DNA from: an uncultured Sutterella sp.
GTDB lineage: Bacteria; Pseudomonadota; Gammaproteobacteria; Burkholderiales; Burkholderiaceae_F
Reading direction: 5' to 3'
NCBI GenBank assembly: GCA_900544335.1
Contig: UQUS01000029.1
Span: 1 to 21,710, forward strand
Length of the DNA: 21,710 nt
Positions 6,766 through 14,140 of this stretch are shown piece by piece. Under the pieces are notes generated by a model. That model worked only from the letters and a program-made list of their open reading frames with translations. It did not search any database and had not been told where the DNA came from. The position numbers were made by a program, and so were the translations under genes. Every line of letters starts with the position of its first letter. The stretch's first letter is position 1.

Positions 6766-8616
6766 CTATTTGTCGTGCTTCTCGTAAATCTCGTCGATTT
6801 CTTTCTTGAAGAATTTGGCAAGCGGCGTGCGCTTGAGCTTTAACGTCGGCGTTAAAAGCCCGTTTTCAATCGTCCAGGGCTTGAGTGTTAAAAGCACCTT
6901 GCGCGGCAGGGCGTAGTGGGGGAAGTCCGCGGCGGCGGCTTTTACGCGCTTGAGAATCGCCGTACGCACACTCGTTAATTTCAAACTGGCCTCACTGGCG
7001 CTGACCTTAAGTTCCGCGGCAAGTTTTTTCCACTCTTCGGGATTTAACACCGTCACGGCGCTGATAAAGGGTTTGTTTTCCCCGACGACATAGGCCTGCG
7101 AGAAGAGAGGATCGGTTTCAAGTGCCAGTTCCAGGTCAACCGGCGGAACCTTTTCGCCTGTACTCGTGACGATGATTTCCTTGATGCGACCTTTGATGCG
7201 CAAAAGCCCGGTTTCATTAATCTCCCCGACATCGCCCGTGCTGAGCCACCCTTCGGAGTCCAGAACGCGCGCGGTGTCTTCCGGCCGCTTCCAGTAACCC
7301 TTCATAATGGAACTGCCGCGAATTTGAATTTCATGGGTTTCCGGCGCTAAGCGCATCTGCAGGTTGGGAAAGAGTTTTCCGACCGTATCGGGTTGATTGA
7401 GCGTTAAAGAGTTGCCGGCGATAATGGGCGAGGCCTCGGTCATGCCGTAACCCTGAATGGGCGCTAAGCCGAGTCCTCCGAATACGCGAGCGACTTTGCC
7501 GTTTAAGGCGGCGCCGCCTGCAATGGCGACTTTGAGGTTCCCGCCGAACTGCTCGAGGACCTTATCGGCAACGAGTTTTTTCAAAATCGGACCCGTGAAG
7601 CTATCGGCAAATTGCCAAGGACTTTTCGGGACCGGGAGCTTGTTTTCGGCACAGAACTTGCGCCACCCGACGTTGACGGCACAGTTAAAGAGCCAGCGTG
7701 CAATCGCAGGTTTCTTTCCGAGCTGCTCGTTGATGCGAGCGTAAATCTTTTCGTAAATACGCGGGACGGAAATCAAAACGTCCGGCTTGACGGTGCGCAA
7801 ATCCTCGGCAAGCAACATAATCGAGCGGTTGTAGGTAATCGTGCAGCCCATGCCTAAAGCCAAGTAGTAGCCGGCCGTACGCTCGAATGTATGCGATAGG
7901 GGCAAAAACGAGAGGAAAATGTATCCGGGTTTGGGAGCCGGAGCAATGTGAATTAACGTAGCGATGACGTTTTCCACAACATTGTGGTGCGTGAGCATCA
8001 CGCCCTTTGGGCGTCCTGTCGTACCCGATGTGTAGACAATGGCCGCAAGGTCTTCGGATTTCGGACCTTCGGGAAGTTCTTGAATGTCTTTGCCGGAAGC
8101 CAGCCAAATGTCCTTGCTTAAAATCTGCCGATGCTCGTCTTTTTCGTTGATGCCGGTTTCTTCCGTGAGGATGACGTGTTTCAAATCGGGCATCGGAACG
8201 TTGGTTTTCTCAATCAGACCCCAGCGGTCGGCTTTGTTGGTAATTAAAGCCGAGGACTGACTGTCGATGAGAATAAACGCCGAAGACCCCGGGGTGTCGA
8301 TGGCGTGAAGCGGAACGGGAATCAGCCCGTTTGCCAAAACCGCCTGATCGGCTAAAACCGCATCCACGGAGTTATTGAGCAAAATGGCAACGCGCGCTCC
8401 GCGTTCCAAATGCAAGGCTTCTAGGGCTCGTCTCCACGCCGTAATCTGCTTATCGAGCGATGCGTATGTAACGTCTTTCCAAGCCTTTTCTTTGCGGTCG
8501 TATTGACGAAGTGCCACGGTCTGGGGAATCTGCCGAGCTCTTAAGGGAACGAACTCACACAGAGTCTTACATTTTTTTAGGTCTTCAAGACGTGTGGCGG
8601 AAGTATCCTGAGTCAT
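6766..8616 (-). CDS. AMP-forming long-chain acyl-CoA synthetase
   Basis: Member of the ANL adenylate-forming superfamily, closest in layout to the long-chain fatty acid CoA ligases (FAA1/COG1022 type), which activate fatty acids to acyl-CoA via an acyl-AMP. It has 616 residues. Motifs in order: P-loop-like YTSGTTGRPKG (195-205), LPLSHTFERT (238-247), adenine-binding GYGMTEASP (389-397), STGDVG (459-464), hinge GRIKEIIVTSTGE (476-488) and the C-terminal adenylation lysine, probably K593 in LTPTLKLKR. No signal peptide. The ATG at 8616 is preceded by a pyrimidine-rich stretch rather than a Shine-Dalgarno sequence, and no better start is visible. The strong terminator at 6704-6740 and the gap to the upstream gene suggest a single-gene unit. 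Chain-length preference cannot be read here. Confidence 0.93.
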   Translation of the reverse strand: MTQDTSATRLEDLKKCKTLCEFVPLRARQIPQTVALRQYDRKEKAWKDVTYASLDKQITAWRRALEALHLERGARVAILLNNSVDAVLADQAVLANGLIPVPLHAIDTPGSSAFILIDSQSSALITNKADRWGLIEKTNVPMPDLKHVILTEETGINEKDEHRQILSKDIWLASGKDIQELPEGPKSEDLAAIVYTSGTTGRPKGVMLTHHNVVENVIATLIHIAPAPKPGYIFLSFLPLSHTFERTAGYYLALGMGCTITYNRSIMLLAEDLRTVKPDVLISVPRIYEKIYARINEQLGKKPAIARWLFNCAVNVGWRKFCAENKLPVPKSPWQFADSFTGPILKKLVADKVLEQFGGNLKVAIAGGAALNGKVARVFGGLGLAPIQGYGMTEASPIIAGNSLTLNQPDTVGKLFPNLQMRLAPETHEIQIRGSSIMKGYWKRPEDTARVLDSEGWLSTGDVGEINETGLLRIKGRIKEIIVTSTGEKVPPVDLELALETDPLFSQAYVVGENKPFISAVTVLNPEEWKKLAAELKVSASEASLKLTSVRTAILKRVKAAAADFPHYALPRKVLLTLKPWTIENGLLTPTLKLKRTPLAKFFKKEIDEIYEKHDK

Positions 8617-8640
8617 GGAGAAAAAATCCGAAACAAAGAC

Positions 8641-8659
8641 ACGCGCACCCTTTGCGCGT
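8641..8659 (-). other. GC-rich hairpin 25 bases upstream of the synthetase start
   Basis: ACGCGCA (8641-8647) pairs with TGCGCGT (8653-8659) around a 5-base loop. On the minus strand it is followed by GTCTTTGTTT, so it may be a weak terminator of the sulfurtransferase gene or a leader hairpin of the synthetase mRNA. Confidence 0.45.
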
Positions 8660-8740
8660 TAAGAGGGAAAATTTTAATACGGTTTTCTTTGAAAAAACGC
8701 CCGAAAAAACATGACTTTTCCCGTCCGGGAGAGCACGGAT

Positions 8741-9601
8741 TTAACCTTCGTCTTCGGTGCTGACTGGGTGCGACGGGTCGCTGATCCAAGCGGAAAAACT
8801 TCCGATGTAAACGCCGGCACTCGTAAGTCCCGCATGGCGCATCGCAAGCAGGTTTCCGCACGCTGCAATTCCGGAGCCGCACGTGTGAATAACGCGCTCG
8901 GGCTGTCCTTCGCTCAAGTGCATGAAAATTTGGCGCAAAGTATCCGTATCAAGAAACTTTCCGTTTGTTCCGACGTTGAGGCGATTCGGGTGGTTGACAG
9001 AGCCCGGAATATGACCGGATTTTCCGTCGAGTCCAGCGCTAGCCCCGAGATATACCTCCTCGATGCGAGCATCGAGGAGTAGATACCGGTGCGTTAAAAG
9101 ATTTTGTTCAATTTCCTCAGTGGAAAAAATGCGTTCGGAACTGGTGGCGGCTGTAAAGTTCCCCGGGGTTTTAGGCACCTCAACGGTTTCGAGCGGGCAG
9201 GAGCTTTTTTGCCAGGCGTCAAATCCGCCGTCTAAAACAAAGGCGTTTACTAAACCTGCGGAGCGCACGGTAAACCACACGCGCGGCGCAAAGTTCATCA
9301 GCCCCATGTCGTAGACGACAACGGTACTTGTTGTGTTGGTCCCGAGACGGCGCAGCGTTTGAGCAAAGGTCGCAGAATCGACCATCGGCGTACGGCCGTT
9401 CGTGCCCGTACGCGTGCCGGTGATGTCTTGCGTCATATCGATGTAAGAGGCTCCGGGAATGTGACCCGCATCAAAAAGAAGTTTTCCGGCACCCGGAGCC
9501 GTAAGAGACCCTCGGCAGTCCAAAATAACTAGGTCGCTACGCTCTCGGAGCGCCTTGAGTTTTTCAACAGAGATAACCGGATCGATAAGCGGTGTTTGCA
9601 C
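8741..9601 (-). CDS. sseA: 3-mercaptopyruvate-type sulfurtransferase (two rhodanese domains)
   Basis: Transfers sulfur from 3-mercaptopyruvate or thiosulfate to a thiophilic acceptor via a cysteine persulfide. Its 286 residues fit the two-domain family. The N-terminal inactive rhodanese domain covers about 8-140 (VILDCRG, GHIPGA, DGGFDAW) and the C-terminal catalytic domain about 155-280 (LLLDAR, GHIPGS). The active-site loop is CGSGIAA with C241. CGSG favours the mercaptopyruvate over the thiosulfate class, whose loop is usually CRKGVT. The start is GTG at 9601, supported by GGGAGG five bases upstream. It is cytoplasmic, with no signal peptide. A perfect 10-bp inverted repeat lies within the coding region at 9056-9079. 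Naming it sseA rests on the active-site loop. Confidence 0.93.
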   Translation of the reverse strand: MQTPLIDPVISVEKLKALRERSDLVILDCRGSLTAPGAGKLLFDAGHIPGASYIDMTQDITGTRTGTNGRTPMVDSATFAQTLRRLGTNTTSTVVVYDMGLMNFAPRVWFTVRSAGLVNAFVLDGGFDAWQKSSCPLETVEVPKTPGNFTAATSSERIFSTEEIEQNLLTHRYLLLDARIEEVYLGASAGLDGKSGHIPGSVNHPNRLNVGTNGKFLDTDTLRQIFMHLSEGQPERVIHTCGSGIAACGNLLAMRHAGLTSAGVYIGSFSAWISDPSHPVSTEDEG

Positions 9602-9627
9602 GATAGCCTCCCGAAAAAACCTCCTGA

Positions 9628-9637
9628 ATTATCGCAA
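9628..9637 (-). promoter_or_regulatory. Extended -10 promoter of the sulfurtransferase
   Basis: On the minus strand TGC-GATAAT gives an extended -10 element (TGn plus a 5/6 hexamer match), with no convincing -35. It sits 27 bases upstream of the GTG start. Confidence 0.45.
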
Positions 9638-9746
9638 AGATCGAATGCAAAAGCGAGGCGCAGTTTCCTCGGTCCCTAAGCGAGAACGACAAGAGCCTGT
9701 ATGCACGAAAACATGCCGGAATTCCGAATGGGTGTGCGCATGGAAG

Positions 9747-9775
9747 AACGGCGGCAGAAAGCATCTGCCGCCGTT
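9747..9775. terminator. Hairpin between NSS symporter and sulfurtransferase
   Basis: AACGGCGGCAG (9747-9757) and CTGCCGCCGTT (9765-9775) form a perfect 11-bp stem with a 7-base loop, 27 bases past the symporter stop. No T-run follows on either strand, so it may stabilise the mRNA end or stop transcription with a factor. Confidence 0.55.
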
Positions 9776-9801
9776 TAGGCGATGGGTTAACCGGTACTTA
9801 A

Positions 9802-11157
9802 CTATTTGAAAAACGGCAGGATACCGGCAATGAAGATGACTAATATGATGAGCGGAAGCCCGTAGGTGCAGTAAAAGCGCAGGCCCTTGCGGAACATGAG
9901 CCCGGAGCCTGTATTGGCTTCGGCAATGAAGTTATCCCAGCCCCAGCCGTTTTTAGCTGTGCAAAAGAGAACGAAAACCAGACTTCCGAGCGGCAACAGA
10001 CAGTTGCTGACGATAAAGTCTTCTAAGTCCATGATGCCGGAATTGCCGCCCAAGGGGTGGATGTTCGAGAGCACGTTAAAGCCGAGTGCGCACGGGAGCG
10101 TCAGAATCACCATGCCGATACCGCAGATCCACGCCGTTTTGCGACGAGACCATCCGGTTAAATCGCGCATGCACGCCAGGATGTTTTCACAGACAGCCAA
10201 AACGGTCGAGTAGCAGGCAAACATCATGAAGATAAAGAACAGAGCCCCCCAGAACTGCCCCATCGGCATATTGTTAAAGATGTTCGGCAGCGTCACGAAA
10301 ATCAAGCTTGGACCGGCATCGGGCTTAACGCCGTACGTAAAGCATGCCGGGAAGATAATCAGGCCGGCCGTGATGGCAACGAACGTATCCAAAAGAATCA
10401 CGCGAACGGATTCGCCCCCTAAGGTGTGGTCTTTATCAATGTAGCTTCCGAAAATCGCCATGGCACCGATACCGAGACTTAACGTGAAGAAGGCTTGGTT
10501 CATGGCGGCGACAACGACATCCCAAGTGATTTTGCCAAAGTCCGGTAGGAGGTAAAAGCGAAGACCTTCTTTCACGCCGTCCATAAAAAGACTGTTGACG
10601 GCAACGATGACCATGATGACAATCAGAGCCATCATCATCCACTTCGTGATGCGTTCCAGACCGCCGCGCAAACTAAAGGAGAGGATGAGAAAGGCCGATC
10701 CGGCAATAAGGACCGTATCGAGAATCTGTGTGGTCGGGTCGGCAAGTAAAGCTCCGAACCCTTCGGCCACTTGAACCGGAGTTTTTCCGGAAAACTCTCC
10801 GGTTGCCGTGTAAAAGAAGTACTGCAGCATCCAGCCGGTCACGACCATGTAAAACATCATCAACACGACGTTACCGATTAGGGCGGCAATCCCGTGCCAA
10901 TGCCACTTTGTGCCGGCAGGCTCTAAAACCTGATACATGTGCACGGGGCTTTTCTGACTGGCACGACCGAGCGCAAATTCCATTGTCATGACGGGCCAAC
11001 CGAGGATGACAAGGAAAAATAGATAAATCAGCACAAAAGCGCCGCCGCCGAACTGCCCCGTTAACCACGGGAATTTCCACACGTTGCCGCAACCGATGGC
11101 ACAACCGGCGCTCAAGAGAATGAAGCCCAAACGACTTCCGAGACGGTCTCGATTCAT
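9802..11157 (-). CDS. Sodium:neurotransmitter symporter (NSS/SNF) family
   Basis: Inner-membrane secondary transporter of the LeuT fold that couples sodium to uptake of amino acids or related amines. Its 451 residues match bacterial members. The first helix carries the conserved GNVWKFPW (24-31), the unwound substrate/sodium region of the family. About 11 hydrophobic helices follow. The start ATG has AAGGAAG four bases upstream. It is transcribed away from a class III aminotransferase and a second carrier, so an amino acid substrate is likely, but the residue pattern does not let me name it. Transcription probably starts from the TTGACA promoter at 11207-11235. The stop is TAG, followed by a hairpin. 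Confidence 0.93.
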   Translation of the reverse strand: MNRDRLGSRLGFILLSAGCAIGCGNVWKFPWLTGQFGGGAFVLIYLFFLVILGWPVMTMEFALGRASQKSPVHMYQVLEPAGTKWHWHGIAALIGNVVLMMFYMVVTGWMLQYFFYTATGEFSGKTPVQVAEGFGALLADPTTQILDTVLIAGSAFLILSFSLRGGLERITKWMMMALIVIMVIVAVNSLFMDGVKEGLRFYLLPDFGKITWDVVVAAMNQAFFTLSLGIGAMAIFGSYIDKDHTLGGESVRVILLDTFVAITAGLIIFPACFTYGVKPDAGPSLIFVTLPNIFNNMPMGQFWGALFFIFMMFACYSTVLAVCENILACMRDLTGWSRRKTAWICGIGMVILTLPCALGFNVLSNIHPLGGNSGIMDLEDFIVSNCLLPLGSLVFVLFCTAKNGWGWDNFIAEANTGSGLMFRKGLRFYCTYGLPLIILVIFIAGILPFFK

Positions 11158-11206
11158 TTTCTTCCTTTTTTATTGGTACGAGTTTCTCAAAGCAAGAGAA
11201 AAACGT

Positions 11207-11235
11207 TTTATTGTCAAGCCTTCGCGCTTTGTCAA
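11207..11235 (-). promoter_or_regulatory. Sigma-70 promoter of the NSS symporter
   Basis: On the minus strand a perfect TTGACA (11230-11235) is followed after exactly 17 bases by AATAAA (11207-11212, 4/6). It lies about 50 bases before the start codon. One GTCAATCG repeat (11231-11238) overlaps the -35 box. Confidence 0.65.
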
Positions 11236-11326
11236 TCGGAGCGCAAGGTCTTGTCATTATGAGCCTTGCCTACAACACGGTCAATCGCCACTTAAGCACA
11301 ATGCCCTAGGACGTGTTGTGCTCTTT

Positions 11327-11340
11327 TTGATATTAATCAA
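11327..11340. promoter_or_regulatory. Perfect FNR/ANR-type box
   Basis: TTGAT-ATTA-ATCAA is an exact dyad match to the consensus TTGATnnnnATCAA bound by the oxygen sensor FNR. A weak -10, GAGAAT (11385-11390), would put the box centre about 63 bases upstream of the aminotransferase transcription start, compatible with class I activation. Relative to the symporter start it is about 133 bases upstream. Confidence 0.75.
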
Positions 11341-11462
11341 AATAGGTTTGCTCTAGCGCTGATGCGCCCGGTCAATCGATAGAAGAGAATTCAGCAAGAC
11401 GCCGATAACTCGATGTGTCGACGTTTTTTTGTTAACGCATTTTTTTCAGGAGTGACCATTAA

Positions 11463-12791
11463 ATGAAACTCGATCGATGCAATTCCCTGGTCGAGCGCGA
11501 CGAAAAAGTTGTCGCACCGTGCCAACATCTTTCGTACTATCCTCTCGCGATTGCCAAGGTAGAGGGCAGTGTCATTACGGATTTGGACGGCAATAAGTTC
11601 ATTGATTTTTTGTCCAGCGCCTCGTCATTGAACATCGGGAGCTCCAACCCTATTATTACCAAGGCCATTGAAGAGCAGCTCAAGAAGTTCACGCAGTACA
11701 CGGCCGCCTATACGTATAACGAGCAGACGACCGAGTATGCCGAGCGCCTTGTTTCCGTGTATCCGGGCGGCGTCAAGGCCAAGATTTGTTTCGGAAACTG
11801 CGGGAGCGACGCCAACGATGCCGCCGTTAAGTTTGCCCGTGCATTCACGGGTCGTCAGAAGATCATTGTTTTCATCAACGGCTATCACGGCAATACGTAC
11901 GGTTCGTGCTCGATGACAACGTGCTCGACACGTATGCACGCGAAGATGGGGCCGTTTCTGCCTGAGATTTACCCCTTCCCGTTTTACGGAATCGACAAGA
12001 GCGACGAAGAGGTCGAACGCGATTGCATGAAGGCGATGGAAACGGCGTTTTCCACGTACTTGCCCGCAACGGAAGTGGCCGCTATGGTCATCGAACCCGT
12101 GCAGGGCGACGGCGGTATCTTGCCGGCTCATCCGATCTTCATGAAAAAACTCTACGAGACCTGCAAGAAATACGGCATCCTCTTTATTTCCGAGGAAGTC
12201 CAGCAGGGCTTTTACCGTACCGGTAAGTTCTTTGGCATCGAACATTACGGCATCGTTCCGGACGGCATCATTATGGGTAAATCCGTGGGCGCCACGCTCA
12301 CGCTCGGCGCTTTCATGGCGCGCGACGAAATCATGGACTGCCTGCCGGCTCCGGCGCACCTATTTACGTTAGGCGGCAATTCCATTGCCTGCGCAGCCGG
12401 TATTGCTCAGTTCGATTACTTCCAATCCGAGGCGTTTCAGACGCACCTGAAAAGCAATATTGCATTGCTCGAAAAGTTAGCGGCGGATTTGAAGGCCAAG
12501 CATCCCAAACTTGTTGCCTTTACTCGGAACTTGGGCTTTTCCATGGGAATCGGCATTCAAAAGGAGGACGGCTCGCCCGATACGGACGGAGTCTTCAAGA
12601 TTCTTTTCCGAGCTTACGAAAAGGGTCTTGTGGTGATTTCGCTCGCCGGGTGGATTTTGCGCATTCAGCCGCCTCTGACGATTTCGCCGGAGCTTTTGAC
12701 TCGCGGTTTTGAAATCATGGATGCGGCCATGACCGAATACGAACGCGGAGAAATCTCCGACGATGTACTCAAGTTCCGCGCAGGCTGGTAA
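11463..12791 (+). CDS. Class III PLP-dependent aminotransferase or epimerase
   Basis: Fold-type I PLP enzyme of the class III (omega) aminotransferase family, 442 residues. Visible landmarks are FGNCGSDANDAAVKFAR for phosphate binding (about 109-125), GYHGNTYG, IEPVQGDGG, and the PLP lysine K273 in IMGKSVG. The segment ISEEVQQGFYRTGKFFGIEHYG matches the usual DEVQTGFGRTG block, but the aspartate that contacts the pyridine nitrogen is replaced by E244. Relatives with the QQG variant include amino acid racemases/epimerases as well as transaminases, so the reaction is open. AGGAG lies ten bases before the ATG. The next gene, a membrane carrier, begins 33 bases on in the same direction. Likely anaerobic induction through the FNR box upstream. 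Cytoplasmic. Confidence 0.9.
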   Translation: MKLDRCNSLVERDEKVVAPCQHLSYYPLAIAKVEGSVITDLDGNKFIDFLSSASSLNIGSSNPIITKAIEEQLKKFTQYTAAYTYNEQTTEYAERLVSVYPGGVKAKICFGNCGSDANDAAVKFARAFTGRQKIIVFINGYHGNTYGSCSMTTCSTRMHAKMGPFLPEIYPFPFYGIDKSDEEVERDCMKAMETAFSTYLPATEVAAMVIEPVQGDGGILPAHPIFMKKLYETCKKYGILFISEEVQQGFYRTGKFFGIEHYGIVPDGIIMGKSVGATLTLGAFMARDEIMDCLPAPAHLFTLGGNSIACAAGIAQFDYFQSEAFQTHLKSNIALLEKLAADLKAKHPKLVAFTRNLGFSMGIGIQKEDGSPDTDGVFKILFRAYEKGLVVISLAGWILRIQPPLTISPELLTRGFEIMDAAMTEYERGEISDDVLKFRAGW

Positions 12792-12824
12792 CAGTTGCGC
12801 CCTAACAGAAAAACGGATTTAAAA

Positions 12825-13907
12825 ATGCTTAAAAATAAATTTATCAGGCTTCTTGTGCCCGGTCTGGTCTTCCAGTCGATTCTAATCGGCGGCGGTTACG
12901 GAACGGGTGCGGAAATCGCGCAGTTCTTCGGCGTGAGCGGCATGTTCGGCGGTCTGCTCGGTGTTGCCGTCACGTTCCTTTGCTGGAGCCTTGTGTGCGC
13001 CGTGACGTTTGAATTTTGCCGCGTGATGCAGACATTCGATTACGGTTCGATGATGAAACACATTCTCGGACCGTGCGCATTCCTCTATGACCTGTGCTAC
13101 TGGATTATGTTCCTCATCGTCATGGGGGTTGTCAATGCCAGTGCCGGGGCCATTATCGAAAAGCTCGGGTTTAACCAGTGGGTTGGTGTGGCGCTTTTGT
13201 CTGCCGGCGTTCTGTTCCTCGTTTTCAAAGGAACGGAAATGGTCGAGAAGGCCCTGTCGATTTGGTCGTATGTGCTTTGCTCGGTGTACCTGATCTTCAT
13301 GGTGATTGTCTTTGTGAAGTTCGGTGCAAACATTGCAGCGGAAATCGGTAAGGGAGAAGTGGCCGACGGCTGGTTTATGCACGGTCTGCAGTACAGCTTT
13401 TATAACCTCGTTGTCGTGCCGCTCGTGCTTTACACGGTTCGCGGATTTACGTCTCGCTCCGAATCGATTATCAGCGGCATTCTCGCCGGTTTCCTCGGTA
13501 TCTTCCCGGGAATGATGCTTCTTTTGACGATGGGTTGCGACTTTTCCAATGTCGTCAATTCGACGGTTCCGGTACTCGCGATTTTCGATCGCATCCATAT
13601 GCCGTGGCTTTTCTGGACGTTTGAGCTCGTGTTGTTCGTAACGCTCATGGAAACGGCGACAGGCTTTGTCAAGGCCGTGGTCGATCGCTTCCAGGTGGCA
13701 TACCGTAAAACGGGTCACGAAGAGCCCTCGTGGTTTGCGCCGGCTGTCACCATCATTCCCGTGGCTTTAGGTGTTGCTGTTTCTGCCTTCGGCCTCTTAG
13801 GTCTGATTGTCAAGGGGTACGGTACGGCCTGCTGGGGATTCCTGGTCTTGTTTGCTCTGCCGATGCTCACAGTCGGTGTCTACAAGATTGCCAAACATTC
13901 CAAATAA
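12825..13907 (+). CDS. YkvI-family membrane transporter
   Basis: Polytopic inner-membrane protein of the YkvI/COG3949 family in the APC superfamily, with undefined substrate. It has 360 residues and about ten hydrophobic helices. The first carries the family block GGGYGTGAEIAQFF, where the discontinuous helix of LeuT-fold carriers binds substrate. Other blocks are YSFYNLVVVPLVLYTVRGF and the polar METATGFVKAVVDR near the C-terminal third. I chose ATG 12825 (MLKNKF) over TTG 12795 because the latter adds ten polar residues without a ribosome site. The chosen start also has only a weak one. It follows the aminotransferase after 33 bases and ends before a strong terminator, so the two form an operon, probably carrying and converting one amino acid-type compound. 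Confidence 0.85.
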   Translation: MLKNKFIRLLVPGLVFQSILIGGGYGTGAEIAQFFGVSGMFGGLLGVAVTFLCWSLVCAVTFEFCRVMQTFDYGSMMKHILGPCAFLYDLCYWIMFLIVMGVVNASAGAIIEKLGFNQWVGVALLSAGVLFLVFKGTEMVEKALSIWSYVLCSVYLIFMVIVFVKFGANIAAEIGKGEVADGWFMHGLQYSFYNLVVVPLVLYTVRGFTSRSESIISGILAGFLGIFPGMMLLLTMGCDFSNVVNSTVPVLAIFDRIHMPWLFWTFELVLFVTLMETATGFVKAVVDRFQVAYRKTGHEEPSWFAPAVTIIPVALGVAVSAFGLLGLIVKGYGTACWGFLVLFALPMLTVGVYKIAKHSK

Positions 13908-13927
13908 AGATTGGACGTAGGAACAAC

Positions 13928-13953
13928 AAAGCGCGGGGGCAGCCCCGCGTTTT
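13928..13953 (+). terminator. Rho-independent terminator of the aminotransferase operon
   Basis: CGCGGGG (13932-13938) pairs with CCCCGCG (13943-13949) around a 4-base loop, extended by AAA/TTT outside. TTTT follows. It lies 21 bases past the stop codon. Confidence 0.9.
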
Positions 13954-14033
13954 GCATTGAAGGGCTGTCAAGGTCGATGGACCGAGGCGTTGCATTTTTC
14001 AGACTTAACGGCGGCTCGGTCTTCTCTGTTTCA

Positions 14034-14039
14034 GTACAA
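14034..14039 (+). promoter_or_regulatory. Candidate -10 box for the DUF1846 gene
   Basis: TACAAT is a 5/6 match to the -10 consensus. No good -35 precedes it at 16-18 bases. Transcription from here would place the following hairpin in the mRNA leader. Confidence 0.3.
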
Positions 14040-14050
14040 TACGAAAAACT

Positions 14051-14080
14051 AGGGGCAGTTTTTTTATTGACTGCCCTTTT
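14051..14080 (+). terminator. Terminator-like hairpin upstream of DUF1846
   Basis: GGGCAGT (14053-14059) pairs with ACTGCCC (14070-14076) around a T-rich loop, followed by TTTTCTGTTTGTCTT. It is either a second terminator for the operon ending at 13907 or a leader attenuator of the downstream gene. Confidence 0.6.
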
Positions 14081-14140
14081 CTGTTTGTCTTGAACACATC
14101 GTCGACTTCACATCGCAACAATCGGAAAGGGGAAAGTGCC

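Larger units (their letters stand above)
11158..11462. promoter_or_regulatory. Divergent control region, symporter versus aminotransferase
   Basis: This 305-base gap contains the minus-strand promoter, an FNR-type box at 11327-11340 and three GTCAATCG direct repeats (11231, 11280, 11371). The second and third extend to CGGTCAATCG. There is also a 7-bp inverted repeat AGCACAA/TTGTGCT (11296-11302 with 11316-11322). Two T7 runs lie close to the aminotransferase ribosome site. No small gene is evident. Confidence 0.6.

Noticed and set aside
11625..12359. Minus-strand open frame of 244 codons
   Set aside because: Antisense to the aminotransferase, with no ribosome site or recognisable domain.
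12882..13718. Minus-strand open frame of 278 codons, rich in His, Glu and Arg
   Set aside because: Antisense to the YkvI carrier. The composition is the complement of a hydrophobic membrane protein.
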